64,000 bases of DNA from NCBI RefSeq assembly GCF_000429185.2, contig NZ_AUBJ02000001.1:124001-188000 (forward strand). The letters are read 5' to 3'. Below are positions 1-7,934 of the stretch, one piece after another. Position 1 is the first letter of the stretch. The number at the start of each line of letters is the position of its first letter. The notes below the pieces were generated by a model that was not told where the DNA came from, searched no databases, and saw only the letters and a list, made by a program, of their open reading frames with translations. Source of the DNA: Actinoalloteichus caeruleus DSM 43889 (GTDB lineage: Bacteria > Actinomycetota > Actinomycetes > Mycobacteriales > Pseudonocardiaceae). Position numbers and translations under genes: made by a program.

Positions 1-1
1 G

Positions 2-925
2 CCCGTCGTGTGGGACCCCCACCCGAGGGGCGCGGACCCGGTGGAGGGCCTGCGCCTGATCACCCCGAACGCCACCGAGGCCGGGGTGCCGGAGGCGGAC
101 GCCACCGGCGTCGAACGCCGAGCCCGCCTGCTGCGCGACCGGTGGCGGGCCGACGCCGTGGTGATCACCGCTGGCGAGCGGGGGGCGATCCTCGACCACG
201 GCGCGAACAGCCCGCTCACCGTGCCCGCACCTCGGCTCGCGGTGCCCGACCCGTGCGGCGCCGGAGACGCCTTCGCCGCCGAGGCCACCGCCGCGTTGGC
301 GGGTGGGGCCGCCGTCGACGACGCCGTGACCACCGCGGTCGGTCGTGCCGCCGCGTTCCTCGAGGCCGGCGGCGCCACCGCGGTCGGTCGGCTCCGGGCC
401 CCCGGACCGCCCGGCGGGGACGTGCGGGAACGGATCGCCTCGGTCCGGGCGGCCGGCGGGACGGTGGTGGTCGCCAGCGGATGTTTCGACCTGCTCCACA
501 CCGGGCACCTGCGCACCCTCACGGCGGCCAGGGCCCTCGGCGACCTCCTCGTCGTGTGCCTGAACTCCGACGAGTCGGTCCGGCGGCTCAAGGGCCCGGG
601 ACGGCCCGTCAACACCGAACACGACCGCGCCGAGATGGTCGCCTCCCTGTCCTGCGTGGACTGCGTCGAGGTGTTCGCGGAGGACACCCCGGAACGCCTG
701 TTGCTCGAACTCCGGCCGGACGTCGTGGTCAAGGGCGCCGACTACGACCTCACACGCCTGCCGGAGGCGGACCTGGTGCGCCGGTGGGGCGGACGGATCG
801 CGCTGGTCCCCTACCACCCCGGGCGTTCCACCACCGGGCTGGCCGCGCAGCTGGGAGCCGCCCACCGGGAGGCGAGCCCCCTCCCGGACCGCCGCCACCG
901 ACCGAGGACCCCCGAGCCCGGTTGA
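2..925 (+). CDS. hldE-like: HldE-like bifunctional sugar kinase/nucleotidyltransferase (5' end outside window)
   Basis: The gene enters the window in frame; about 307 residues are visible. The first ~130 are the C-terminal half of a PfkB/ribokinase-type sugar kinase, with the LITPNATE segment and the PCGAGDAFAAE anion-hole motif (GAGD near residue 88). Residues ~145-285 are a cytidylyltransferase-like nucleotidyltransferase with GCFDLLHTGH (HxGH near residue 167), then LKGPGRPVN and the closing STT motif. In known HldE proteins the two halves phosphorylate D-glycero-D-manno-heptose 7-phosphate at C1 and adenylylate it to ADP-heptose. A complete paralogue lies at 9577-11076 and GT9 genes follow, so an ADP-heptose-like donor is the natural inference. 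The substrate is not proven and the kinase N-terminus cannot be checked here. Confidence 0.85.
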   Translation, partial: PVVWDPHPRGADPVEGLRLITPNATEAGVPEADATGVERRARLLRDRWRADAVVITAGERGAILDHGANSPLTVPAPRLAVPDPCGAGDAFAAEATAALAGGAAVDDAVTTAVGRAAAFLEAGGATAVGRLRAPGPPGGDVRERIASVRAAGGTVVVASGCFDLLHTGHLRTLTAARALGDLLVVCLNSDESVRRLKGPGRPVNTEHDRAEMVASLSCVDCVEVFAEDTPERLLLELRPDVVVKGADYDLTRLPEADLVRRWGGRIALVPYHPGRSTTGLAAQLGAAHREASPLPDRRHRPRTPEPG

Positions 926-1071
926 GCGACCACCGGTGTCCCGACGACCCGGGGGCCGGCTCGCCCGACCTCTCCCGGGCAGCGGACCACCGAGTCCGCC
1001 ACGCCCCCGTGGCGGCCGACGACAACGCGTTCGCGCCCGGCGCGCGAACCCGGTCACGAAGGAGCCCCGCG

Positions 1072-1827
1072 ATGACCACCTCGACCGTGCCAGCCAGCGA
1101 ACCCGACCACGTGGCACCCCGGCTGACCTCCCCGGGACGGGTGCTGGTCACCGGCGGCAGCTCCGGGCTCGGGGCCGCCGTGGCGCGGGCCGTCGCCCAC
1201 GCCGGCGGACACGCGTTGGTCCTCGACCGCGTCACGCCCCCGGAGCCCGACCGACCCGGCGGGAGGCGGGACTTCGTCCACGCGGACCTGGCCGACACCG
1301 AAGCCGCCCAACGAGCCGTCGTGGAACTCGCCCGGCGAGCCGGAGGTCTGGACAGCGTCGTCTGCGCGGCCGGCGTCGACCGGTGCGGTGCGCTGGAGGA
1401 CGTCCCCACCGACGAGTGGGAACGGGTCGTGCGCGTCAACCTGTTCGGCACCGCCGCGGTCTGCCGGGCTGCCGTGCCCGCGTTGCGCCGTGCCCGGGGG
1501 CGGATCGTCACGGTGGCCTCCACCCTCGGCCTGCGCGCGGTGTCCGACGCCACCGCCTACTGCGCGTCGAAGTTCGGAGTGGTCGGGTTCACCCGGGCGC
1601 TCGCCGCCGAACTCGCCGGCGCGGTCGGGGTCACCCTCGTCGTGCCCGGCGGGATGCGCACCCGCTTCTTCGACGACAGGGAGGAGCGGTACCGGCCCGC
1701 CGACGACAGCCGGCTGAACCCCCCGGAGCACGTGGCGGACGCGGTGTTGTTCGCGCTGCGGCAGCCCGCCGGCTGTGAGATCAGGGAACTGATGGTCTCG
1801 CACTCCGAGGAGGGCTCGTGGCCGTGA
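1072..1827 (+). CDS. Short-chain dehydrogenase/reductase (classical SDR)
   Basis: A 251-residue classical SDR. The NAD(P)-binding TGGSSGLG is at residues 27-34, the NxxG-type helix Asn in RVNLFG near 123, the catalytic Ser at 150 (VTVAS) and the YCASK Tyr/Lys at 163/167. The ATG at 1072 follows AAGGAG at a good distance; a longer reading frame upstream overlaps the preceding gene and is not credible. It lies 146 bases after the HldE-like gene and its stop overlaps the GTG of the next GT9 gene by 10 bases, so it is probably cotranscribed. It presumably acts on a sugar or sugar-derived carbonyl in the cluster, but the substrate is unknown. Confidence 0.85.
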   Translation: MTTSTVPASEPDHVAPRLTSPGRVLVTGGSSGLGAAVARAVAHAGGHALVLDRVTPPEPDRPGGRRDFVHADLADTEAAQRAVVELARRAGGLDSVVCAAGVDRCGALEDVPTDEWERVVRVNLFGTAAVCRAAVPALRRARGRIVTVASTLGLRAVSDATAYCASKFGVVGFTRALAAELAGAVGVTLVVPGGMRTRFFDDREERYRPADDSRLNPPEHVADAVLFALRQPAGCEIRELMVSHSEEGSWP

Positions 1828-3035
1828 CCGGAGCGTCGCCGGACCACGGTCGGCCGCCGGACCGGGGCGGCCACCGGGGTGGCCGGCACGGCCCAGAGCG
1901 GTCGGCGCGCGGCGCCAGGGGACCTCGGACGGCCCCTCCCCGCGAACGGGGCCCCAGGGTGCTGGTGGTCAGGCTGGACAGTGACGGCGACGTGCTCCTC
2001 GCCGGCCCCGCCGTGCGGGCCGTCGCCGCCGGCGCGAGCCACCTGACGCTGCTGTGCGGGCCGGCGGGCGAACGGGCGGCCCGCCAGCTCCCCGGGGTCG
2101 ACGACGTGCTCCGCTGGCGGTGCCCGTGGATCGACGCCGACCCGCCCCCGGTGCGCGGCCCCGACGTCGACGGCCTGGTGTCCCGGCTCGCCGGCCTCCA
2201 CCTCGACTCGGCCGTGGTCCTCACCTCCTTCCACCAGTCCGCGCTGCCGCTGGCGCTCCTCCTGCGGCTGGCGGGAGTTCCCCGCATCGCCGCGGCGTCC
2301 ACCGACTACGCCGGCACGCTGCTCGACGTCCGGTTGCGCCCCGGCGAGGACTTCCCGGAGGACCTCCCGGAACCGGAACGCGCCCTGCTGGTCGCCGACG
2401 CCGCCGGGTTCCCGCTCCCCGGAGGCGACGACGGGCGCCTCGCGGTGCTCCCCCCACCGCCGGTGCGCACGCTGGTCGACTCCGATCCCTACGTCGTCAT
2501 GCACCCGGGAGCGTCCGCCCCGGCCCGCCGGTGGCCGAGCTGGCACTGGCGGGAGGCGGCCCGCCGGCTCGCCCTGCGGGGCCACCGGGTGGTGGTGACC
2601 GGCGGCCCCGGCGAGATCCGGCTGACGCGGGAGGTCGCCGGCGACCACGCCACCGACCTGGGCGGACGGACGTCGTTCCCGCAGCTGTCCGGGCTGGTCC
2701 TCGGCGCCTCCGCCGTGGTGGTCGGCAACACCGGGCCGGCGCACCTGGCCGCCGCGCACGGCACCCCCGTGGTCTCGCTGTTCGCCCCCGTCGTGCCGGC
2801 CCGCCGGTGGGCGCCCTACCGGGTGCCCACGGTCCTGCTCGGCGACCAACGCGCCCCCTGCGCCGGGAGCCGGGCACGCCACTGCCCGGTGCCGGGGCAC
2901 CCGTGCCTGTCGGACGTCGCCCCCGAGGACGTGGTCCGCGCGGTCCAACGGCTGGTCGGACGGCCGACCCACCAGGTTTCCCCACGAGCCGGTGTTGCGC
3001 GGCCGGACCCGCGGGTACCCGGGGGGCATGACTGA
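1818..3035 (+). CDS. Glycosyltransferase family 9 (heptosyltransferase-like) protein
   Basis: A 405-residue protein with a basic, low-complexity N-terminal ~45 residues, then a GT-B fold. VLVVRLDSDGDVLLAGPAVRA replaces the usual R-x-x-x-GD-x-v-l-t-P start of GT9 enzymes. The C-terminal half has VVMHPGASAPARRWP, and VVGNTGPAHLAAAHGTP forms the donor site. GT9 enzymes (WaaC/WaaF/RfaF) move heptose from ADP-heptose. A GTG start is preceded by GAGGAGG and overlaps the upstream SDR. A cysteine-bearing tail (CAGSRARHCPVPGHPC) near residues 350-370 is of the kind seen in actinobacterial GT9 proteins. With the HldE-like genes it suggests a surface or secreted heptose-containing glycan; the acceptor is unknown. 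Confidence 0.85.
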   Translation: MAVTGASPDHGRPPDRGGHRGGRHGPERSARGARGPRTAPPRERGPRVLVVRLDSDGDVLLAGPAVRAVAAGASHLTLLCGPAGERAARQLPGVDDVLRWRCPWIDADPPPVRGPDVDGLVSRLAGLHLDSAVVLTSFHQSALPLALLLRLAGVPRIAAASTDYAGTLLDVRLRPGEDFPEDLPEPERALLVADAAGFPLPGGDDGRLAVLPPPPVRTLVDSDPYVVMHPGASAPARRWPSWHWREAARRLALRGHRVVVTGGPGEIRLTREVAGDHATDLGGRTSFPQLSGLVLGASAVVVGNTGPAHLAAAHGTPVVSLFAPVVPARRWAPYRVPTVLLGDQRAPCAGSRARHCPVPGHPCLSDVAPEDVVRAVQRLVGRPTHQVSPRAGVARPDPRVPGGHD

Positions 3036-3870
3036 TCCGGGATCCGACACAGCAACCCGAGACTCCGACCAGTGGCCCGACCTGCCGAGGACCGCGATCG
3101 TCACGGGTGGCGACTCCGGTATCGGCCGCTCGATCGCGGTCAGCCTCGCCGGTGGCGGCCTCGACGTGGGCATCACCTACCACTCGGACGCCGAACGCGC
3201 CCGGCACGCGGTCAAGGAGATCGAGGGCAGGGGGAGCCGTGCGCTGGCCAGGCAGACCGACCTGTCCGAGCTACCCGACGCCGCCTCGGTGGTCGACGAG
3301 CTCGCCGACGAACTGGGCGGAGTGGACATCCTGGTCAACAACGCCGGCGTGGGTTCGGACGCGCTCGGGGTCGACACGAGCTACGAGAAGTGGCGGCAGG
3401 TCACCTCGGTCAACCTCGACGCCGTGTTCCTGTGCTCGCAGCGGGCCGCCCGCAGGATGATCGACGCCGGCCACGGCGGGCGGATCATCAACATCACCAG
3501 CATCCACGAACACCTGCCCCGCACCGGCTTCGCGCCCTACGCGGCGGCGAAGGGCGGGGCGGGGCAGCTCACCCGGGTCCTGGCGCTGGAACTGGCCAGG
3601 CACGGGATCACGGTCAACGCGGTGGCTCCCGGCGAGATCAGCACCGGCATGAACGACCAGGAGGGGGTGGACCCGGCCGAGCAGCCCAGGCCCGGCGTCC
3701 CCCTCGGCCGGCCGGGCGCGGCCGACGAGGTCGCGGCGGCGGTGGCGTTCCTCGCCACCCCCGCCGCCTCCTACATCACCGGGGTCTCCCTGCTCGTGGA
3801 CGGCGGGCTCGCGCTCATGGGGCCGGAGGCGGGCCTGCGGCTGCCCAGCGACGAGTGGCGGGACGGCTGA
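3028..3870 (+). CDS. Short-chain dehydrogenase/reductase, second copy
   Basis: A 280-residue SDR that differs clearly from the one at 1072. TGGDSGIG is at residues 26-33, NNAG at 104-107, Ser158, and Tyr171/Lys175 in YAAAK; the end SYITGVSLLVDGG is typical of FabG-like SDRs. The ATG at 3028 overlaps the GT9 stop by 8 bases; an in-frame upstream GTG at 2992 lies wholly inside the GT9 gene and was not chosen. The N-terminal ~20 residues are charged and are absent from minimal SDRs. It is probably cytosolic and NAD(P)-dependent. The next gene starts 135 bases downstream. Confidence 0.85.
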   Translation: MTDPGSDTATRDSDQWPDLPRTAIVTGGDSGIGRSIAVSLAGGGLDVGITYHSDAERARHAVKEIEGRGSRALARQTDLSELPDAASVVDELADELGGVDILVNNAGVGSDALGVDTSYEKWRQVTSVNLDAVFLCSQRAARRMIDAGHGGRIINITSIHEHLPRTGFAPYAAAKGGAGQLTRVLALELARHGITVNAVAPGEISTGMNDQEGVDPAEQPRPGVPLGRPGAADEVAAAVAFLATPAASYITGVSLLVDGGLALMGPEAGLRLPSDEWRDG

Positions 3871-4005
3871 CCCGCGCACCCGGGAACGACCTCGGCCCTC
3901 CCGGCGACCGGTGGCGTCCCCGACCGCGCGGCAGGGAACCGCGCGGGCCAGGCGAGACACCCAGCAGTACGACGAGTAGCGCGAAGAGACGAGGTGGACG
4001 TACCG

Positions 4006-5187
4006 ATGAAGGCCGTCGTGTGGCACGCACCCGGTGAGATCGCGGTGGAACAGGTGCCCGACGCGCGGATCCAGGAGCCGACCGACGCCGTCGTCAGGCT
4101 GACCGTCAGCGCGATCTGCGGAACGGACCTGCACATGGTGCGGGGCAGCCTGCCCGGGATGCGCCCCGGCACGATCCTCGGGCACGAGGGCGTCGGCGTG
4201 GTCGAGGAGGTCGGCCCCGAGGTCCGCAACTTCCGACCGGGAGACCGGGTCGTGATCCCCTCCACGCTGTGCTGCGGCACCTGCTCCTACTGCCGCGCCG
4301 GCTACACCGCGCAGTGCGACCGGGCCAACCCGCAGGGCGCCCTCGCGGGCACCTCGTTCTTCGGCGGGCCGGAGATGACCGGCCCGGTCGACGGGCTCCA
4401 GGCCGAGTACGCCCGCATCCCCTTCGCCCACGTCAACCTGGTGGCCCTTCCCGACGAGGTGACCGACGAACAGGCCATCGTGGTCAGCGACGTCTACCCG
4501 ACGGCGTGGTTCGGCGCCCTGCTCGCCGAGGTGTCCCCGGGGGACGACGTCGCCGTGTTCGGCTGCGGCCCGGTGGGACAGCTGGCCATCACCTCCGCCC
4601 AGCAACAGGGCGCCAACCGCGTCCTCGCCGTCGACCACGTCGCCTCCCGGCTGGAGATGGCGCGGTCCCAGCACGCCGAGACCGTCGACTTCGACACCGA
4701 GGACCCCGTCGAGACCATCCGCCAGCTGACCGGCGGAATCGGCGTGGACCGGGTCATCGACGCGGTGGGCGTGGACGCAGAGGCCCCGGCGTGGGCCGCG
4801 CCCGAGGGGTTCCCCGAACAGCGGCGGGAGATCACCGAGCCGGGCGTCGAGGGAGGGGACCAGCTGCCGCCCATCGCCCCGAGCCAGGCCTCGGAGTGGG
4901 CGGTGCGGGCGGTGGCCAAGGCCGGGACGGTGGGGGTCGTCGGGGTCTACCCACCCACGATGGACCGCTGGCCGATCGGTACGGCGATGAACCGCAACCT
5001 CACCGTGAAACTCGGCAACTGCAACCACCGAACGCACATCCCGGAGTTGCTGCGCATGGTCCGGTCCGGTGTCGTCGACCCCCTCGCCTCGGTCACCCAA
5101 CTCACCGACTGGGACGGCGTCATCCGCTCCTACCACACCTTCGACGACAAGGAACCCGGCTGGGTGAAGGTCGCGGTCGCGGTCTGA
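4006..5187 (+). CDS. Zinc-dependent alcohol dehydrogenase (MDR family)
   Basis: A 393-residue medium-chain dehydrogenase. Catalytic zinc ligands are Cys38 (ICGTDLH) and His60-Glu61 (GHEGVGVVEEVG). The four structural zinc cysteines sit at about 90, 93, 96 and 104. The Rossmann glycine motif FGCGPVGQLA lies near 185. The protein resembles the glutathione-independent formaldehyde dehydrogenase/threonine dehydrogenase-like branch, including an inserted segment near residues 260-300. I chose ATG 4006 over GTG 3994 because the gene starts MKAVVWHAPG like its relatives and GAGG lies upstream. A related gene is at 17558. The substrate is unassigned. Confidence 0.87.
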   Translation: MKAVVWHAPGEIAVEQVPDARIQEPTDAVVRLTVSAICGTDLHMVRGSLPGMRPGTILGHEGVGVVEEVGPEVRNFRPGDRVVIPSTLCCGTCSYCRAGYTAQCDRANPQGALAGTSFFGGPEMTGPVDGLQAEYARIPFAHVNLVALPDEVTDEQAIVVSDVYPTAWFGALLAEVSPGDDVAVFGCGPVGQLAITSAQQQGANRVLAVDHVASRLEMARSQHAETVDFDTEDPVETIRQLTGGIGVDRVIDAVGVDAEAPAWAAPEGFPEQRREITEPGVEGGDQLPPIAPSQASEWAVRAVAKAGTVGVVGVYPPTMDRWPIGTAMNRNLTVKLGNCNHRTHIPELLRMVRSGVVDPLASVTQLTDWDGVIRSYHTFDDKEPGWVKVAVAV

Positions 5188-5225
5188 CGGAAGAGCGAAC
5201 CGATACGAGACGGGAAGTGGTCAGC

Positions 5226-5831
5226 GTGCGTGCCGTGGTGTTGAGCTGCACCCTGAAGCGGTCCCCGGCGAAGTCGAACACCGAACTGCTCACCTCCGTG
5301 GTGGTGGACGAACTCCGGGAACGCGACGTCGACGTGGAGCAGATCCGCGTCGTCGACCGCGAGGTCCCGCGCGGGGTCGAGACGGACCTCGGCGGAGCCG
5401 ACGAGTGGCCGGAGATCCACCGCCGGTTGTTGGAGTCGGAGATCCTCATCGTCGCCACCCCGACCTGGCTCGGCCAGCCGTCCTCGGTGTCCCGCCAGGT
5501 CCTGGAACGGATGGACTCGATGATGTCCGAGACCGACGACGCGGGTCTCCCGGTGGCCTACAACAGGGTGGCCGGTGTGGTCGTCACCGGCAACGAGGAC
5601 GGAGCGCACCACGTCATCAGCGAGACGAACGGCGCCCTCATCGACGTGGGGTACACCGTGCCAGGGCAGTCCTGGACCTACTGGAACATGGGGCCCGGAC
5701 CGGGCCCCAACTACCCGGACGTCGACCACGGGCACCAGTGGGCACACCGCACGGGCCGCATGATGGCCTCCAACCTGGTGGCCGTCGCCCGCGCCCTCCA
5801 GCAGGCGCCGATCCCCGTGCCGCCGAGCTGA
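5226..5831 (+). CDS. Flavodoxin-like NAD(P)H-dependent FMN reductase
   Basis: A 201-residue protein starting RAVVLSCTLKRSPAKSNTE, the phosphate-binding loop of the flavodoxin-like FMN-reductase family. ILIVATPTWLGQPSS near residue 75-90 is the second FMN loop, and VVVTGNEDGAHH is the third. The GTG start follows GGAAGTGG. It begins 39 bases after the zinc dehydrogenase and is likely in the same transcript. Family members reduce quinones or FMN, or act as flavin donors. A role in recycling or detoxifying within the cluster is inferred only from position. Confidence 0.82.
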   Translation: MRAVVLSCTLKRSPAKSNTELLTSVVVDELRERDVDVEQIRVVDREVPRGVETDLGGADEWPEIHRRLLESEILIVATPTWLGQPSSVSRQVLERMDSMMSETDDAGLPVAYNRVAGVVVTGNEDGAHHVISETNGALIDVGYTVPGQSWTYWNMGPGPGPNYPDVDHGHQWAHRTGRMMASNLVAVARALQQAPIPVPPS

Positions 5832-6205
5832 CGCGCCGCGCCGGTCCGCCCCCCGCCGCGTCGGACCCGGCTGGGCCGCGTCCGGCGTCGGCGGCGGCGC
5901 GGCCGGGAGTGGTTCCTCCCCGCCGCCGTGCGGGGGTCGGAGCTGGGGCGCCCGAGTCCGTCGGGTTGGGCAGGGCGGCCAGCGCGCCAGCTCGCGGTGC
6001 GACCGGCCGCGTTCGCGCGAACGATGTCCGCGCCGACCACCCCGTCCCACCGGCCGATGAGGGCACCACCGACGAGCCGGCGACCTCCCCGGTCCCGCTG
6101 GGCGACCATCCGCACCGCCAGCCAACCGCCCATGGCCCACCCGGGGTGGTCACACGTTGTAGTGGAAGTTGACGGTGGGTGTTCGAGTGCTGGCAGGCTG
6201 CCAGG
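5832..6205. other. Intergenic region with a weak promoter candidate
   Basis: No credible gene. TTGACG at 6169-6174 and CAGGCT at 6194-6199, 19 bases apart, sit just before the ATG at 6206. They form a possible leaderless promoter for the small gene that follows. Confidence 0.3.
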
Positions 6206-6601
6206 ATGACGACGACACACCACCTCGCGCTCCGGGTCGCGCTCGGCGCGCTGATCTCGGCGGCCGCCCTGCTCGACCGCCCCCTGCTGCCCGATCAGGG
6301 GCCCGCACCCGTCGACGGGCCGTCCCCACCGGCCGTCGCGACGTGGCACGGCCCCGCCGACGCGGGCGAGCACGATGCGGTGGATCGCCAGGGCGCACGC
6401 CCCACCTCGGCGCCCGCGACCGGCGGCCCCCCGCTCCTCGTCGACGGCCCCAGGACGCCCTGGCGGCTCTGCGGCGACAGCCACCACGGCCGCTACGCGT
6501 TCTCCCCGGCCGGGAAGCCGCTGCGGTGCGCGCCCACCCCCGAGGTCCACGACGCGCCCGGCGACGAGTGGCGCTGGCAGCCGGTTCCCCGACTTCCCTG
6601 A
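6206..6601 (+). CDS. Possible small secreted or anchored protein (hypothetical)
   Basis: A 131-residue frame with almost wholly G/C third positions. The first ~25 residues (ALGALISAAALL core) could be a weak signal or anchor segment, and the rest is Pro/Asp/His-rich with two cysteines. The ATG sits 6 bases behind a CAGGCT box that could be the -10 of a leaderless promoter. Its last 109 bases overlap the 3' tail of the convergent GT9 gene, and both frames share the same wobble positions, so codon bias cannot separate them. It may be a shadow of that tail. No family is recognised. Confidence 0.35.
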   Translation: MTTTHHLALRVALGALISAAALLDRPLLPDQGPAPVDGPSPPAVATWHGPADAGEHDAVDRQGARPTSAPATGGPPLLVDGPRTPWRLCGDSHHGRYAFSPAGKPLRCAPTPEVHDAPGDEWRWQPVPRLP

Positions 6602-7857
6602 CGGTCGCGCGATCCGCCCCGGTCCGAGCCCGTCGGACCCCCCAGGAGCTCCCGCACGTCCGCCAGCACCTCGACGACCGGAACGTCGCCCACCATCGAG
6701 AACTCGTGCGCGCAGCGGGCGCCTTCCGGTCCGGCCGCGAGCACCCCGCACCGGGGGCAGCGGGTGAACCAGCTGAAGTGCACCGGATGTCGTGCCCGCC
6801 CCAACGCGGCCGCGTTGATCACGTTGCACGCCTGGAAGACCCCGACGGTGGCGGTGCCCACGGCCTGCGCCACGTGCCGGGGGCCGCTGTCGTTGGCGAG
6901 GACCACCCGCGCCGACGCCAGCACCCCGACCATGCCGGACAGGTCCAGCGTCCCGGGGAACTCCCGGACCTGTTCCCGGAGCCCAGCCGGGAGCCGCTCA
7001 CGTGCCAGTCGCGCGGTACCGCGCACCAGCGCCTCCTCGTTCGACGACCCCAGGACGACGGCTCCCGCGCCGTCCCGCACCACCCGTTCGACGACCTCCG
7101 CGAACAGGGGTGGAGGCCAGCGGCGTCGAGGGTCCGTCGCGCCCGGGTGGACGACCAGCAGCGGTTCCGGCAGCCCGGACAGGGCGCTCGCCGCCCGGTC
7201 CCGGTCGCCGTCGGTGACGGGCAGCGCGGGGTCCACGACGACGGGCGGGGCACCGGCGAGGCCGACCACCTCCAGGTGGCGCAGCACCTCGTGCTGGTAG
7301 TAGCGGTAGGGGATCGTCCGTTCCAGCGGTTCGGCGTCGGGAGTCGCCGTCCCCACGGTGTGCCGGGCCCCTGTCCGCAGCAGGAAGGGGTTGGACCAAC
7401 GCCCGCCGCCGTGCAACTGCGCTCCGAGGTCGAGGCGGAGCGCGGCCACCGAGGCGAGGAACGCCCCCTGGTCGACCCCGTCGTCCGGTTGACCGGGCGT
7501 CGGTTCGTGCACCCCGTGGGCCCGAGGCAGCGGCAGGCAGCGGTCCACGGGGCCGGGGCGACCGGCCAGCAGCGCCCGGTGCGCTCCGGTGCCGAGCAGG
7601 ACCAGTTCCGCTTCCGGGTAGGCCGCTCGCAATGCGACGAGCGCCGGCATCACGAACATCAGGTCGCCGATGCCCCCGCCCCGCAGCACGCCGATGCGCC
7701 CCACATCCGGCCAGCGCCCCCCGGCCGGGCCGATCGGCGGCAACGCCGGTCCCGCGTCGTGTTCCCCCACGCCTGCCCCCTCCGGCCGAGTGACGTCCCC
7801 ACCGAGAACTGCCCGACGGGCGCTGGGAGAAACGGCGGCCACCCCGCCGGTCACCAC
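6493..7857 (-). CDS. Glycosyltransferase family 9 (heptosyltransferase-like) protein
   Basis: A GT-B protein of up to 454 residues. The core starts with IGVLRGGGIGDLMFVMPAL, the classic GT9 N-terminal motif. LLVVHPGATDPRRRWP follows and then VLANDSGPRHVAQAVGTATVGVF, the ADP-sugar site. A WFTRCPRCGVLAAGPEGARC segment gives two cysteine pairs near the C-terminus. The start is uncertain: GTG 7857 has no clear Shine-Dalgarno, and a later GTG just before IGVLRGGG would also give a normal GT9. The final ~50 residues after LLGGPTG are low-complexity and overlap another candidate gene. It is divergent from the aldehyde dehydrogenase gene. Likely role: adding heptose or a related sugar. Confidence 0.83.
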   Translation of the reverse strand: MVTGGVAAVSPSARRAVLGGDVTRPEGAGVGEHDAGPALPPIGPAGGRWPDVGRIGVLRGGGIGDLMFVMPALVALRAAYPEAELVLLGTGAHRALLAGRPGPVDRCLPLPRAHGVHEPTPGQPDDGVDQGAFLASVAALRLDLGAQLHGGGRWSNPFLLRTGARHTVGTATPDAEPLERTIPYRYYQHEVLRHLEVVGLAGAPPVVVDPALPVTDGDRDRAASALSGLPEPLLVVHPGATDPRRRWPPPLFAEVVERVVRDGAGAVVLGSSNEEALVRGTARLARERLPAGLREQVREFPGTLDLSGMVGVLASARVVLANDSGPRHVAQAVGTATVGVFQACNVINAAALGRARHPVHFSWFTRCPRCGVLAAGPEGARCAHEFSMVGDVPVVEVLADVRELLGGPTGSDRGGSRDRQGSRGTGCQRHSSPGASWTSGVGAHRSGFPAGENA

Positions 7858-7934
7858 ACGGAGGACGAGGAGGAGCAGCAGGAATGACCCCGACCGGCCC
7901 GGGTATCCGGCCAGCGACGGAGAGGAGGTGCCCC

